DNA from: Adiantum capillus-veneris
Lineage: Eukaryota; Streptophyta; Polypodiopsida; Polypodiales; Pteridaceae
Assembly (NCBI GenBank): GCA_014529385.2
Contig: CM043942.1
Span: 50,656,774-50,720,773 of the forward strand
Length of the DNA stretch: 64,000 nucleotides
Direction of reading: 5' to 3'
Shown here: piece by piece, positions 23,718-33,716 of the stretch
How positions within the stretch are numbered: position 1 is the stretch's first letter
Layout of the letters: every line of letters starts with the position of its first letter
The notes under the pieces: generated by a model
Database searches by the model: none
What the model was told of the DNA's origin: nothing
The model's input: the letters and a program-made list of their open reading frames with translations, nothing else
Translations under genes and position numbers: made by a program

Positions 23718-26168
23718 TTTTTTCTCTTTTTTGTTTTTGTTTTAGAGTTTTTTATTTTTTTGTTTTGAGGTTTAGAGAGAAATAAAATTGATTAGGACCT
23801 AATTAGAACATAATTAGAGTTGTCTGTTTTTTGTTGTGGGATTTAGAGAGAGGTTAAATTGTTTAGAATGTATTTAGAGAATAATTAGAGTTTTCTATTT
23901 TGGGCTTTAGAGAGAGGTTAAACTGCTTAGAATGTAACTAGAGCATAATTAGAATATAATTATAGCATAATTAACTTAGAGAAAGTTTGTAAGAAAACAC
24001 TTGGACATTCTCAAATTCTTTCCAAGTAGACTTTGACATGCTCCCGCCCCACACTTCAACTCCATAAAGAAGAACCGGTGTCACCAATGCATCAAAAAGG
24101 TACTTCTTGAGAACCCACCACTTGATGTTTCCCGCATTACACATGTTCTCAAATGCATAATTTGCTCTTTTCCAACTTCTAAACAACGCATAGCACATTC
24201 ATGCCACTTGTGATTGGCCAAAATCTCAAGGCCAAGTTACTTAAAGCTCTCAACAACTTCAAGTGTCTCATTGTTGTACACAATGGATGACTTCTCCTTA
24301 TGATTGGTTTTCACAAGCATAATTTTTGTCTTGGATTCATTCACAATCAGTCCACTATGCAAGAAAAAGTTCTCCAGGACAACCATAAGCTTTTGTGCAT
24401 CCTCTAAAGTGTGTGCTAGAAACACTACATCATCCGAATACAGCAAAAGCATGATTACCGCATTGCAAATAGTGACATCTTCAATACCTTCTTCTTGTAT
24501 AAAGTCAAGTACCATTTGTTCCAATTGATTGATGCATGGACCAAAGAGAGTTGGTGACAATGGACATCCTTGTTTAACCCCAATAGTGCTTGCAATTTTT
24601 TTTGAAATTCATCTTCCCATGTACAATTCACACATCACCTTCTCCTAAATTTGAGAAACCGCAAGCATAAAATCACTTGGCACTTGGAGTTCTTCCATCC
24701 TTCTCCACAAATTTTTATGTGGAATCATATCAAAGGCTTTCTTAAAGTCCACAAAGAAAAAATACAATTGCTTGCCTTTCAATTAACTTTCCTCCATGAG
24801 AACACGAAGAGTGACAAGATGATAATTTGACCCAATTAGTACTCCACTCATAAGGCATACCATGTTGAAGTGCAAGATTGAACATATCACACATCCACTC
24901 ATGTGTAAAATCTCCTATCCATTTAATCATTTCCACATTGATACCCTAAGATTGATACCTTGAAGATCTCCCACTTTGTGAGTGGCCAACTTTTTGAGCC
25001 AATGACATGTATCCTCAATAGTATAAAAAGAGGGCATACATGGAAGTGAACCATAAAATGGTATTTTTCCAGCATTTGGCTGCTTATATAGTTGCCTACA
25101 ATGTGTGTACATATCCATAAGACTCAAGTTATCAAAACTCTCAACCTACTTGCCCCTCAAGTTTCTCCAAACTCTTCCACATGCATGTGCCTTTTCTTGG
25201 ACTTGAAACAATTGTTGCTTTACTTCCCATCTTCTTCTCTTCTTTTGAATCAATGCTTTGTATGTATAAAAATAAATTTGATAGTTTTCTTTGTCCATAG
25301 TTGCATCAATCTTTATTAAGGACTTTCGAGCATCTTGGCATTCTTTATCAAACCACTTTTTGCATGATCTATCTTTGTTGATACCATGGAACAAGAACAA
25401 ATAACTTTCTTAAAAGATTTCCATTTAATTTCCAATGGTTTGTCATATTGAAGCTTTGTCATCCATAACTTTTGCTCAACGATTTCAATGTACACAGGTG
25501 CTCGTTTGAAATCCATACATAGTGATAACTTCTCTTCCCTTTGACTGAGATTAACAACCCCATTGGCAATGAGAATAATTGTGCTATTACACATGTGTAA
25601 AAGTAACTTTCCATAGTGATCCGGTTTTTTCTCATCAATTCAAGTACGATCATAATAGTGAACTTCCTCCAACTCCCTTGACATGTATGACATATCAAAT
25701 TGTTAAGTATCATGTTGTAATGTTTTTGTGTGACCACTCATATCCCCAAATACAATAACATCACCTTCGTCTTTAAAATAAGCAATATCCTCATTTAAAT
25801 TAGAAAATAGCTAATCTCTATACATGCAATCATAAAAGGGGGAATCATGATGAAGAATGTATCAAGGCTACAAAAATGGGTGCTCTTTTTGGTGTCATAA
25901 TTTTTAGACATACATAATGTTTGTATTTGTCATCTTTCATGAATCACAATTGATACAAAATCTTCTAATCCTTTCTTAACCATACATGCTACCCCTCCTT
26001 GCCCTCTTTGTTCCTTGAGATTCTTTGACCACATCAATGATTGTACATTGTAATCCTCCAACCTATTAATCCTTTGTGTATCATGCTCCCAAGTTTTTGT
26101 TCGCATATCAAGTGTCCTCTTGAGATTCTCATTCTCCACCACAAGAACCCTTAGGGTGCCATTCTCCA

Positions 26169-26169
<1 letters not shown>
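23718..26169 (-). mobile_element. LINE (non-LTR retrotransposon), 5'-truncated
   Basis: This is a minus-strand LINE. An endonuclease-like part lies at about 25930-26169, ending QGGVACMVKKGLEDFVSIVI. The endonuclease-RT linker is at about 25146-25737 and includes KKWFDKECQDARKSL. RT lies at about 24237-24936 with the catalytic box YSDDVV and the motif HSGLIVNESKTKIML. A C-terminal part at about 23971-24198 carries LLYGVEVWG. The reading frame is interrupted repeatedly by stops and shifts, and the N-terminal endonuclease start is missing. On the minus strand the 3' side ends in an A-rich tract (23718-23765 as T-rich on plus), a plausible tail. The RT and linker style fits plant L1-like or related LINEs. 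Confidence 0.8.
23771..23975. repeat. About three imperfect 65-72 bp repeats
   Basis: Units starting tttagagagaRRttaaa begin near 23771, 23842 and 23907, each followed by ctaattagaRcataattaga-like sequence. They lie between the LINE coding remains and its A-rich tail, so they may be the LINE 3' untranslated repeats. Confidence 0.65.

Positions 26170-26174
<5 letters not shown>

Positions 26175-26241
<67 letters not shown>
26175..26241. repeat. (GT)n-(GA)n compound microsatellite
   Basis: About 19 GT units are followed directly by about 15 GA units. The tract lies at the 5' broken end of the LINE. Confidence 0.98.
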
Positions 26242-26244
<3 letters not shown>

Positions 26245-26245
<1 letters not shown>

Positions 26246-26663
26246 TATCCCTCATGATGTGGAATTTATCCTACCATATGAATATACACTTTCCAATTTG
26301 GAATTTAGCCTATAATATGCATCTACACTTTCAAAGGGATGGAAGTAAACAAGGAATTTTGCTTGTCGTTGGAGGTTTTCCCATACAGTCTCAAACATGG
26401 AAGTATAATTTTCCGTAATGTAAGGAACTACACTTTCTAAGCTTAGGAACTCCACTTTCTAACATAGGATTTTTTCTAATGATAGGAAACATAATGATGT
26501 GAATTTCTCTCTAACATATGGATTACACTATCAAACATCAAAGTGATAAGGAATTACAGTTTCTACGCTAGGAACTCCACTTTCAAACATTAGTAACTAC
26601 ACTTTCTAACGTTAAGAACTACAATTTCTAATTAACTATTATATACATACACATATATACATC

Positions 26664-26696
<33 letters not shown>

Positions 26697-27090
26697 GTAC
26701 ACACACATGTATGTGTTCATGCCATGTAGCACCTTTTGAGTTGTCATTTAAAAAAGAATATAAAATTAAAAAAAATAAATAAATAAATATATATATCTAT
26801 ATAGATACACTATCATTTATGATGTGGAATTTATCCTACCATATGGATATACAACTTGAAATTTAGCCTATAGTATGCATTTTCACTTTCAAAGGCATGG
26901 AAGCAAACAATTAATTTTTCTTATCGATGGAATTTTATCTATACACTTTTAAACATGGAAGTATAATTAAGGAACTACACTCTCTAAGCTTAGGAACTCC
27001 ACTTTCTTAAATAGGATTTTTTCTTATGATAAGGTGAAATTTTCCTAACATATGGATCTACACTTTCTAATCTTGAGAACTATAATTTGT
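26245..27090. repeat. AT-rich array of GGAACTACACTTTCTAA-like motifs
   Basis: The segment 26255-26480 is repeated as a diverged copy at about 26815-27040: both contain gatgtggaatttatcctacc, agcctataRtatgcat, catggaagtataatt and taggaactccactttctta-like runs in the same order. Between and inside them the short motif ggaactacactttctaa recurs about eight times with variations (ggaactcc, gtaactac, agaactac). A (AC)n microsatellite sits at 26670-26696. No coding sequence is supported. It could be a local satellite or a subterminal repeat region of a DNA transposon. Confidence 0.75.
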
Positions 27091-27098
27091 AATAAATT

Positions 27099-27158
27099 TG
27101 TGTGTGTGTGTATGTGTGTGCACGCACGTGCGCGCACATACATACATACATATATACA
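27099..27158. repeat. 60-nt alternating pyrimidine-purine tract
   Basis: The tract passes through TG, TA, CACG, CGCG, CATA and TATA units without breaking strict pyrimidine-purine alternation for 60 bases. Such tracts can adopt left-handed Z-DNA. The composition shifts from GT-rich through GC-rich to AT-rich. Confidence 0.9.
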
Positions 27159-27750
27159 ACACATAATATTGTACAATGTATGCTATTTTGTGCTATATAG
27201 TGGATTGTATTTATTATTTGCTAGTTTGGTTGAAACAAAGTATCGCAAATGTACCAGTGCTTGAGCACCATTGTAATACATATGTGAGTGCTTAACCCTT
27301 GTATGGCCCAAGTCTACATCTTGTGCCCAATCTTTCTGTTAATTATAAATGAGTGAGTGATGTGTTCGTTTCTAGTTGTACATCTCATGGAAGGCTCTAT
27401 CATTTATGTGTCTCGTATTGACATAGCGTGGACTATAGCGAGAGTTGACTAACCATATTACTTAGAAGTATTTAAGGGTGTTTAGAAACAACAATCTCAA
27501 AAGTTGGACCTGAAGGGCATAGCAAAATTTCAGACCGATGCTAGTCATGGTAGCAAGAGAAGAAAAAAAGCAACATCACATCAAAAAGCACATCAAAGGA
27601 ATAAAATCGGATATTGTAGCCAAAACGGATGATCAACATAATGACAGATGGGATGCTAATACTGACAACCATTATAGCAAACACGTGCACAAGGAAAGAA
27701 AGTTTGAACATAAGGGAAAACCAATGTGCAGAGAACATGAGTTTGATTAT
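27159..27750. other. Non-coding stretch before the copia LTR
   Basis: The only open stretch is a short lysine- and histidine-rich frame at 27538-27756 with no recognisable domain. It runs into the LTR, so I do not call it a gene. Nothing else is supported. Confidence 0.4.
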
Positions 27751-28168
27751 TGTTAGGTTTTGTGTTGAAGCCCACACCATGGAGCTTTGTTCTTATCTCA
27801 CTTTCTTTAGATTTAGTGTATCTTCCTACTAGACTTGCCTACCACTTTTAGTTGATGCTTGCACTGGCTTCACATAATACACACAACCACACCCACCCAC
27901 CCACCCATGGAGAAGCATGAACAACCAAGAGAAGACTTGGGATGGTCTCCAATCGCTCCATCATCTATGATGTCAACCGAAGCTCCCCCAAGAAGCCTAT
28001 ATAATGGCTCACTATGTATTTTCTCTCTAGTTCAATAATCAATCCAATTTGTGCTTATTCTCTTTGTGCATTGAGTCTCCTAGTTGTGTTTCTTGTGCAT
28101 GCACACGATGCTCTCCCTATATCATGACTGCAAGCCTAATCTATCCCGCTTAATCTATCTCCTCTACA
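27751..28168 (+). repeat. Copia-type LTR (element D)
   Basis: The segment starts TGTTAGG and ends CCTCTACA, and a primer site follows two bases later. A TATA box (tatataa, 27999-28005) lies in the expected position, followed by a caataa polyadenylation-like signal near 28030. Length is about 418 bp. No second copy of this LTR is in the window, so the element is incomplete or its 3' end has been replaced. Confidence 0.75.
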
Positions 28169-28170
28169 TG

Positions 28171-28182
28171 TGGTATTAGAGC
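28171..28182 (+). other. Primer binding site of copia element D
   Basis: TGGTATTAGAGC differs by one base from the initiator-Met primer site and is correctly placed after the LTR at 27751-28168. It sets the element on the plus strand. Confidence 0.8.
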
Positions 28183-29930
28183 TTAAAGATATATTGTTTT
28201 TAATCTAGAACTAGATCCTAGCAAGCTTGCATTTGCATCAAAGACAAGTCTAATCTAGACCATTTGAGTTTAACTCTCTCTCTATTGCTTGAATTTGTCG
28301 TAACTCATACTTTCTTGCATTGCATTTAGGTTATGCATAAGATTGGATTGATTGTATTGTGTGTGTGAGAGAGCATTGCATTCATTTTATGTCTCAATTT
28401 TTTGAGCCCACTATGGCATCATTCTCTACAAAAATGTGTGTGTGTGTGTGCGTGTGTGCATGTGTGTGTGTGTGTGTGTGTGTGTAGCGAATGCTCATAG
28501 CTCCCTAATGATCCCATGCATGCTCACTTTGGAGCTTGAATGAGCTTCATAGTCTAGGGATCACTACGACAACGAGGTTAAAACCTAGAGAGTTTGGCTT
28601 CATTAACAAGAAACCAAATTTTGCAGGCTGGTTAGGTGGTACATACTAATCGTGGAGTGTGAGGTGCCGATATCAATGCAGTGGTAGGTCTTTAGGGAGG
28701 TCCACACATTGGCACCCCTTTTGGCTTTTGGAATTGAGTCCCCTCGAGTTACTAGTGGACCATCAAAGCAACGCTTCCCCTGCTTGTGGTTGGCATTCCT
28801 ATTTGGCCCAACAAAGCAACCCTTCCCATGCTTCAAGCAGCTGACATCCACTCTATACCTTGTTTAGCCCTCATTCAAATATTCCAAGGACACTCAACAA
28901 AAGAGCTAGATCTTTCTCCAAAGGTTATGCAAAGGAAAAATTTTGTGCTTCACACAAACCTTGCACTTCTTTAATCCCCATATCTAAAATGTATGATATT
29001 ATGCTCTATGGAGATGATATTCTAAATTGTAAAATCACACAAGGACTAAACAATGCCTTGACTCAAGTAAGAACTTCCTCCCACGCACTTATATGAGCAC
29101 ACCATTTTGTTACACATGTTTACAAGGGGGATTTTGAGCCTGCATACACTTATATCTCCACGTTTTTAGACACACACAGGTACAATACCTTCATAAACAT
29201 TTTTGACAGTGAGATGCTATGCATTGATAGATGCGTATTCCCTTGAGCACACATGGTGCTATTGAGCTGTTCTAAGAGCAGATATCCCCATCGAGATTTT
29301 TTTTACTACATGCAATAGTTTTTGGCGCCTCTTTTTCATACTCATGTACGTTGAGTTGTGGATACTGCTCACTGTACACCATTTGGAGCCCATTATTTAG
29401 CATTTTTTGACTCCATTATGGCCGTTTTTGAGACTCAGATCAGAACATGCCTTTCTAAGACTGTGGCTAGTCATTGTGTCTGCTTAGCCTTTTAGAGGGT
29501 CCTGTGTGAGGTTTTATTGAGCTGGGGTACTCTTGAATGTTGAGATATCTTCAATGATACATGTTGCTGGAAATGCCTATCATGGTATCCTCATCATAGG
29601 TTATATATCTAATTGGATATTAAATTTTGCTTGATGCCAAGTATGGCAGTCATTTGTTAGTGATAGTTGGTAGTTTATGCCCATTTTCACTCTCTTGAAT
29701 TGATATTATGCAGTGTCACTTGGGTTGAGTTTTCACTCTCCAAACAAAGGAGACTATGCTATTTTTTTTTTTCAAGTCTGTCTATGCATTTTGTGAGTCT
29801 TTGAGCAATGTTTTGGCATCAGATTTTTCCCTTGTTACAAAGGAGGTTCTGTCAAAATCCCGCCAGGTTTTCTCTCAGTAACTTTTGGCCTCATCTTCGT
29901 AGTACTCAAGTCTTGCAAACATAGCATCTT
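28183..29930. other. Leader and unidentified sequence of copia element D
   Basis: This 1.7 kb lies between the primer site and gag remains. It holds a (TG)n tract at 28434-28485 and several unrelated short frames with no recognisable domain. A leader this long is unusual for copia, so it probably includes another insertion, but I see no clear borders. Confidence 0.35.
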
Positions 29931-30780
29931 TTACTAAGAAATACTTTTACAATATTAGAAATTTCGACGATACAAATTTATTTATCCAAGATGTGCTCAC
30001 CTGAAAAGGTCAATTAGAGCCAATCTTTGAGCTTGTAGAGAGATATGGCTATACACAAGCACAATGGAAGATGCTATATGCAAAATCTAAGTCCACTATT
30101 CTCTTACACTTAGTTGAGTCTCTGTATTGCACCATAGTGGTGAAGCTACTCCTAAATAATTGTGGGATACGCTATGCAATACATATGAGAGCAAAAGTGC
30201 AAGTAACAAAGTATACTTGATGAAGAAGCGTTTTGAGCTTTGCATGAAAGAAGATGAAATATTTTTTGAGCACTTGAATGTGTTCATTGTACTTTTCAAC
30301 CAATTGACATCATAGGAACTAGAATTTGATGACAAACTGCAATCAATCTTCTTATTGTGATCTCTACCCTCTTTATGGGACATATTTTTCATAGTGGTTA
30401 GCAATTCTACGCCTGAGGGAATGTTGGCCTATAATGTTGTAGTTTCCAATCTACTTAATGAAGAGATATGCAGGAAGTCAATGGAGCCTACAAATCAAGG
30501 TGATGCATATGTTGCCAATAGCAAAGGTTAAAAGAGGTCACACTCATAGACGTGCCAAAAGTAAGGATCTCCAAAATTCTTGAAGCAAATCGAGAGGTTC
30601 TTTGTGCTACCACTTCCATAAGAAAGGACACTTAAAGAAAGATTGTCGCACATGACAAAGAGATAAGAAAAAGTCTCAAAACAGGACAATGACAGCAAGG
30701 TCAAAGTTAAGATAGAGGAGCTTAATGTGACAGAGTCTCCTAAGATTGTAGATGTGCCTAAGGCCCATAGATCCTCGGAT
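29930..30780 (+). mobile_element. Copia gag remains of element D (fossil)
   Basis: On the plus strand this region carries copia Gag features: KVYLMKKRFELCMKED near 30210-30250, a segment resembling LPSLWDIFF near 30365, and a zinc knuckle, CYHFHKKGHLKKDC, near 30608-30650. It is heavily broken. With the LTR and primer site at 27751-28182 it forms the 5' half of a copia element. No protease, integrase or RT follows. Confidence 0.7.
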
Positions 30781-32554
30781 TAGATCACTCTCTCTCTCAG
30801 TGGTGAAAGAGAAGAGTATGCTTAGAACACAAGAGGAGAATATGATAAGGGAGCACAACAACCCAGAGAAAGAGATACAAAGGGCTATTCAAAGGGCAAA
30901 AAATTCAAAAAGAGAGCAAGAGGCTCAAATAAAGAGTCAAAAAGAAGAAAAAGTAGAAATGGACACACTCATGCTCCAGATGGCTGAGGTATCCAAAGAA
31001 GCTCCCAACCTACAAGAGGCAAAGGAGAAAATAGAAGAAGAGTTGGAGTCAGCCTGCAATGAGCTACTTGAGCTAGAAACCAAACTAGAGCTCCAAGATC
31101 TGACAATACAAAGGCTTGGAGCAACCCCAAGGGCTGCAAGAGCAAGTGTCGGAGCGGACAGCCAGCTGTGCAAGCCCAGGAATCCTAGGTTATGGCACTC
31201 CAGAAAGAACTAAAGCTAGAACAATGTCAAAGAGTACATATGGTAGAATGGTCTCTAGCAGTAGAAGATAGGTTAAGAGCTCAACATCAAGAACTTCAAA
31301 AGGAAAACACCGAGATGAAAAAGAATTTGGAAATGCTATAGGACCTATTGGTCAATCAAGCAGAAGAGGTCATGAAAAGAGATGAGCTAGCCCAACATCA
31401 AATGATAGATTTGAGGCAAGAAGTGGAAAGGGCACGGGGCCAAACTACAAATCCAAGTCCAAGTGACCTTAGAGACAACACCCAATATGAGCCTCTAGAA
31501 CTCCCTAATAGTTCCAAAGAACCATGACTAGTGGAGATACCTCCACAAATCCAAGAAGAAGGTCAAGTGTTAAAAGTAGAAGAGGAGGCTCATCTTTGTA
31601 CTCTAATAGAGAAACTTAATCAAAGAGAGCTCAAAAGCTGCCATAGAGTGGGAACAGAGGATGCTACACTCCATGGGTGTCCAAAATATTGACACAAATG
31701 TGACCACAATAGAAAGGATGCAACCATCCCTTCCTTATCCTCTACTCAGTATGAAGTAATGACCATGAAAAAGCGCATCCAAATGGAGGAGCCAACACCA
31801 CTTTTTGATGGTGATATCAAAGATCACAAGGCCTCAAAATGTATAGTGGACTCACATCCTAAATGTAAAAAAGGGTGGCTTTCCAAATATCCAACATACC
31901 TTGTATGTCTGGTTGACGCGTCAAAGTCAGTAAGGGATGATGTCTCCTTCTACCCAGTGCCGCAAATGAGGTCCTGGAAAGATCATGCAATGTTGTTGCA
32001 AAGGCATTCAAATTGGCTGAATTATCCTAATCTTCCACCATCCAAGGAGGGAGAGACAATAAAGAGAACTTATGTGATGAAAACCCTCACCGGTGCCATT
32101 AAGCTTTTCACTGGCTCTCTTGACTTGAGCTGTGTGATGCTTAGAAAGATATGTAAAACAATGCTAGCCTGCATCAAGGAGTTCGTGTCGTCCAAAGCCA
32201 CAGACTCAACATTACTATCAACGAGCGACACTGTCACCAAGATGATTTATGATTTGTCAAAGAAGCCATCCTCGGAGGTGCTCCACTTATTCTATCAAAG
32301 ATTGATGTTCCTGCCAATCTTCCATATGCAAGCATTCAAGGAAGCCTTCTACATCGGCTTCTTCACTTATGACAGCAGGATCTTTGGCCCTACAATCAAC
32401 ATGGGCAACATGAGATATGAGTCATACCTAAAGCTACTAAAGCCACTCGGCTTCCATTGACAAAAGCTGAAGAAGACTACCACCAACTCAAAAAAACAAA
32501 TCCCCAACACATGGAAATTTCATGCCGAGGACGACATTGACGCGGAGGGGGGAG
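30780..32554 (+). mobile_element. Pol-less LTR-element segment with coiled-coil and unknown frames
   Basis: From about 30818 the plus strand encodes Glu-, Lys- and Gln-rich helical sequence (IKSQKEEKVEMDTLMLQMAE, KEKIEEELESACNELLELET) with heptad-like spacing, continuing in the same style to about 31520. A separate frame at 31759-32460 (233 residues if it starts at its first Met) is not a family I know; it contains GWLSKYPTYLVCLVDASKS and ends YLKLLKPLGFH. Less than 90 bp after it comes a polypurine tract (32544-32554) and a TG-starting LTR edge. The context says this is the 3' coding part of an LTR element without recognisable pol. It is treated as a fossil; whether it is gag-like or captured is open. 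Confidence 0.55.
32544..32554 (+). other. Polypurine tract
   Basis: The run ggaggggggag immediately precedes TGTTAACAACTG, the same architecture as the copia C1 polypurine tract and LTR. It identifies the coding sequence to its left as the 3' end of a plus-strand LTR element. Confidence 0.75.
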
Positions 32555-33590
32555 TGTTAACAACTGAACACAAGAAAGCCTATTTTTGTATCATATAATT
32601 TGACGAATACATAATGTAATTATTTTTTGGGACTCCATTGAGTTTCTAGATTGTAACCTATTGAATATGCGGATCAATAAAACCCATGGTAGAAAGTAGA
32701 AGTTAATTTTTATGAGTTAGAACCTCCAAGGCTGAGGTTTAAAAGAAAATTTTTGTAAACCTAAGACAACTCTTGAATCAATCATCTTTTTGAGCTCTAC
32801 GAAGTGTATCGTGATTGTGTGTTGTGTGTTCAGAATGAGTGACAGATTCTTCTCTTCCTTAGATGTGCTACTAAAGCTACATTGCAAAGGCGACTACACC
32901 ATTGCGTTAGAACGCCAAGTTTGCACGATTTTGGTCTCCTCGCAAAGAGCTCTCCACGATCTTTGAGGTGATTTTTCTCTTCAACCGTGCATCCATTTTA
33001 TGATTGCTATATGTCATTGCATTCACGGAAAGCCAAGCTACATCTTAGGCATAAGCACTTTGAGAATCCATGACCTATAATTTTGGGCCTCTCTTCATAT
33101 GCGATTTTCACACAAACTGGTTGCAGGTAGTAGATTGGGTTAGGGACTAAAGGGTAGTGTCTTCTAAGTGTGTAGACATTATCCCTTGAGCTTCATGACG
33201 ATTCGATGACGTTAGGAAATGTTTTGGAGAGTTCAAGCATCGTAGGTAAAGCAGCGGTTGTGTACACCTAGTGTGCTTTGAGTTGATTTCCCTTGGTAGT
33301 GATTATCTAGAGAAGGTTGAGTAGATGATTGACACCTATCTATTTGTTTCCATGCACCTACGGATCAAGCTCTGCTCTTGGTTGACATCTTGTTTGTTGT
33401 CCAAGCAATGTATCTGCCCTTAAACACTCCTTTTGATTGGTTGATGGTTTCTTTGTTGGTGCATCATGTCACATACATATTATGATTACTTATATCTTTG
33501 TGAGACACACTGATTGAACACCACTAGCATGCTGCATTTCATTCATGATCTAAGTTCTCTTGCGTCCTAGCATCATATTTGCTAGGTGGT
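32555..33590 (+). repeat. Probable 3' LTR, right border unknown
   Basis: The LTR start TGTTAACAACTG follows the polypurine tract. A polyadenylation-like aataaaa lies at about 32686. The right border cannot be placed because no second copy is present. The tail up to the short C-run at about 33592 has no coding content and may be partly LTR and partly other sequence. Confidence 0.45.
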
Positions 33591-33716
33591 CCCCCCCCCC
33601 AAGATTTCCAACCCCCCATTCATGATGCCTCTGGGAATTGTCTTGGTGTAGAGGCCACCCGAACTGATTTGCCTCCCTTAAAATGCTTCTCATTTAGTGA
33701 GTAACGTGGTTTTAGT

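Noticed and set aside
27538-27756. 72-residue Lys/His-rich frame
   Set aside because: No domain, no start context, and it overlaps the LTR start; likely chance.
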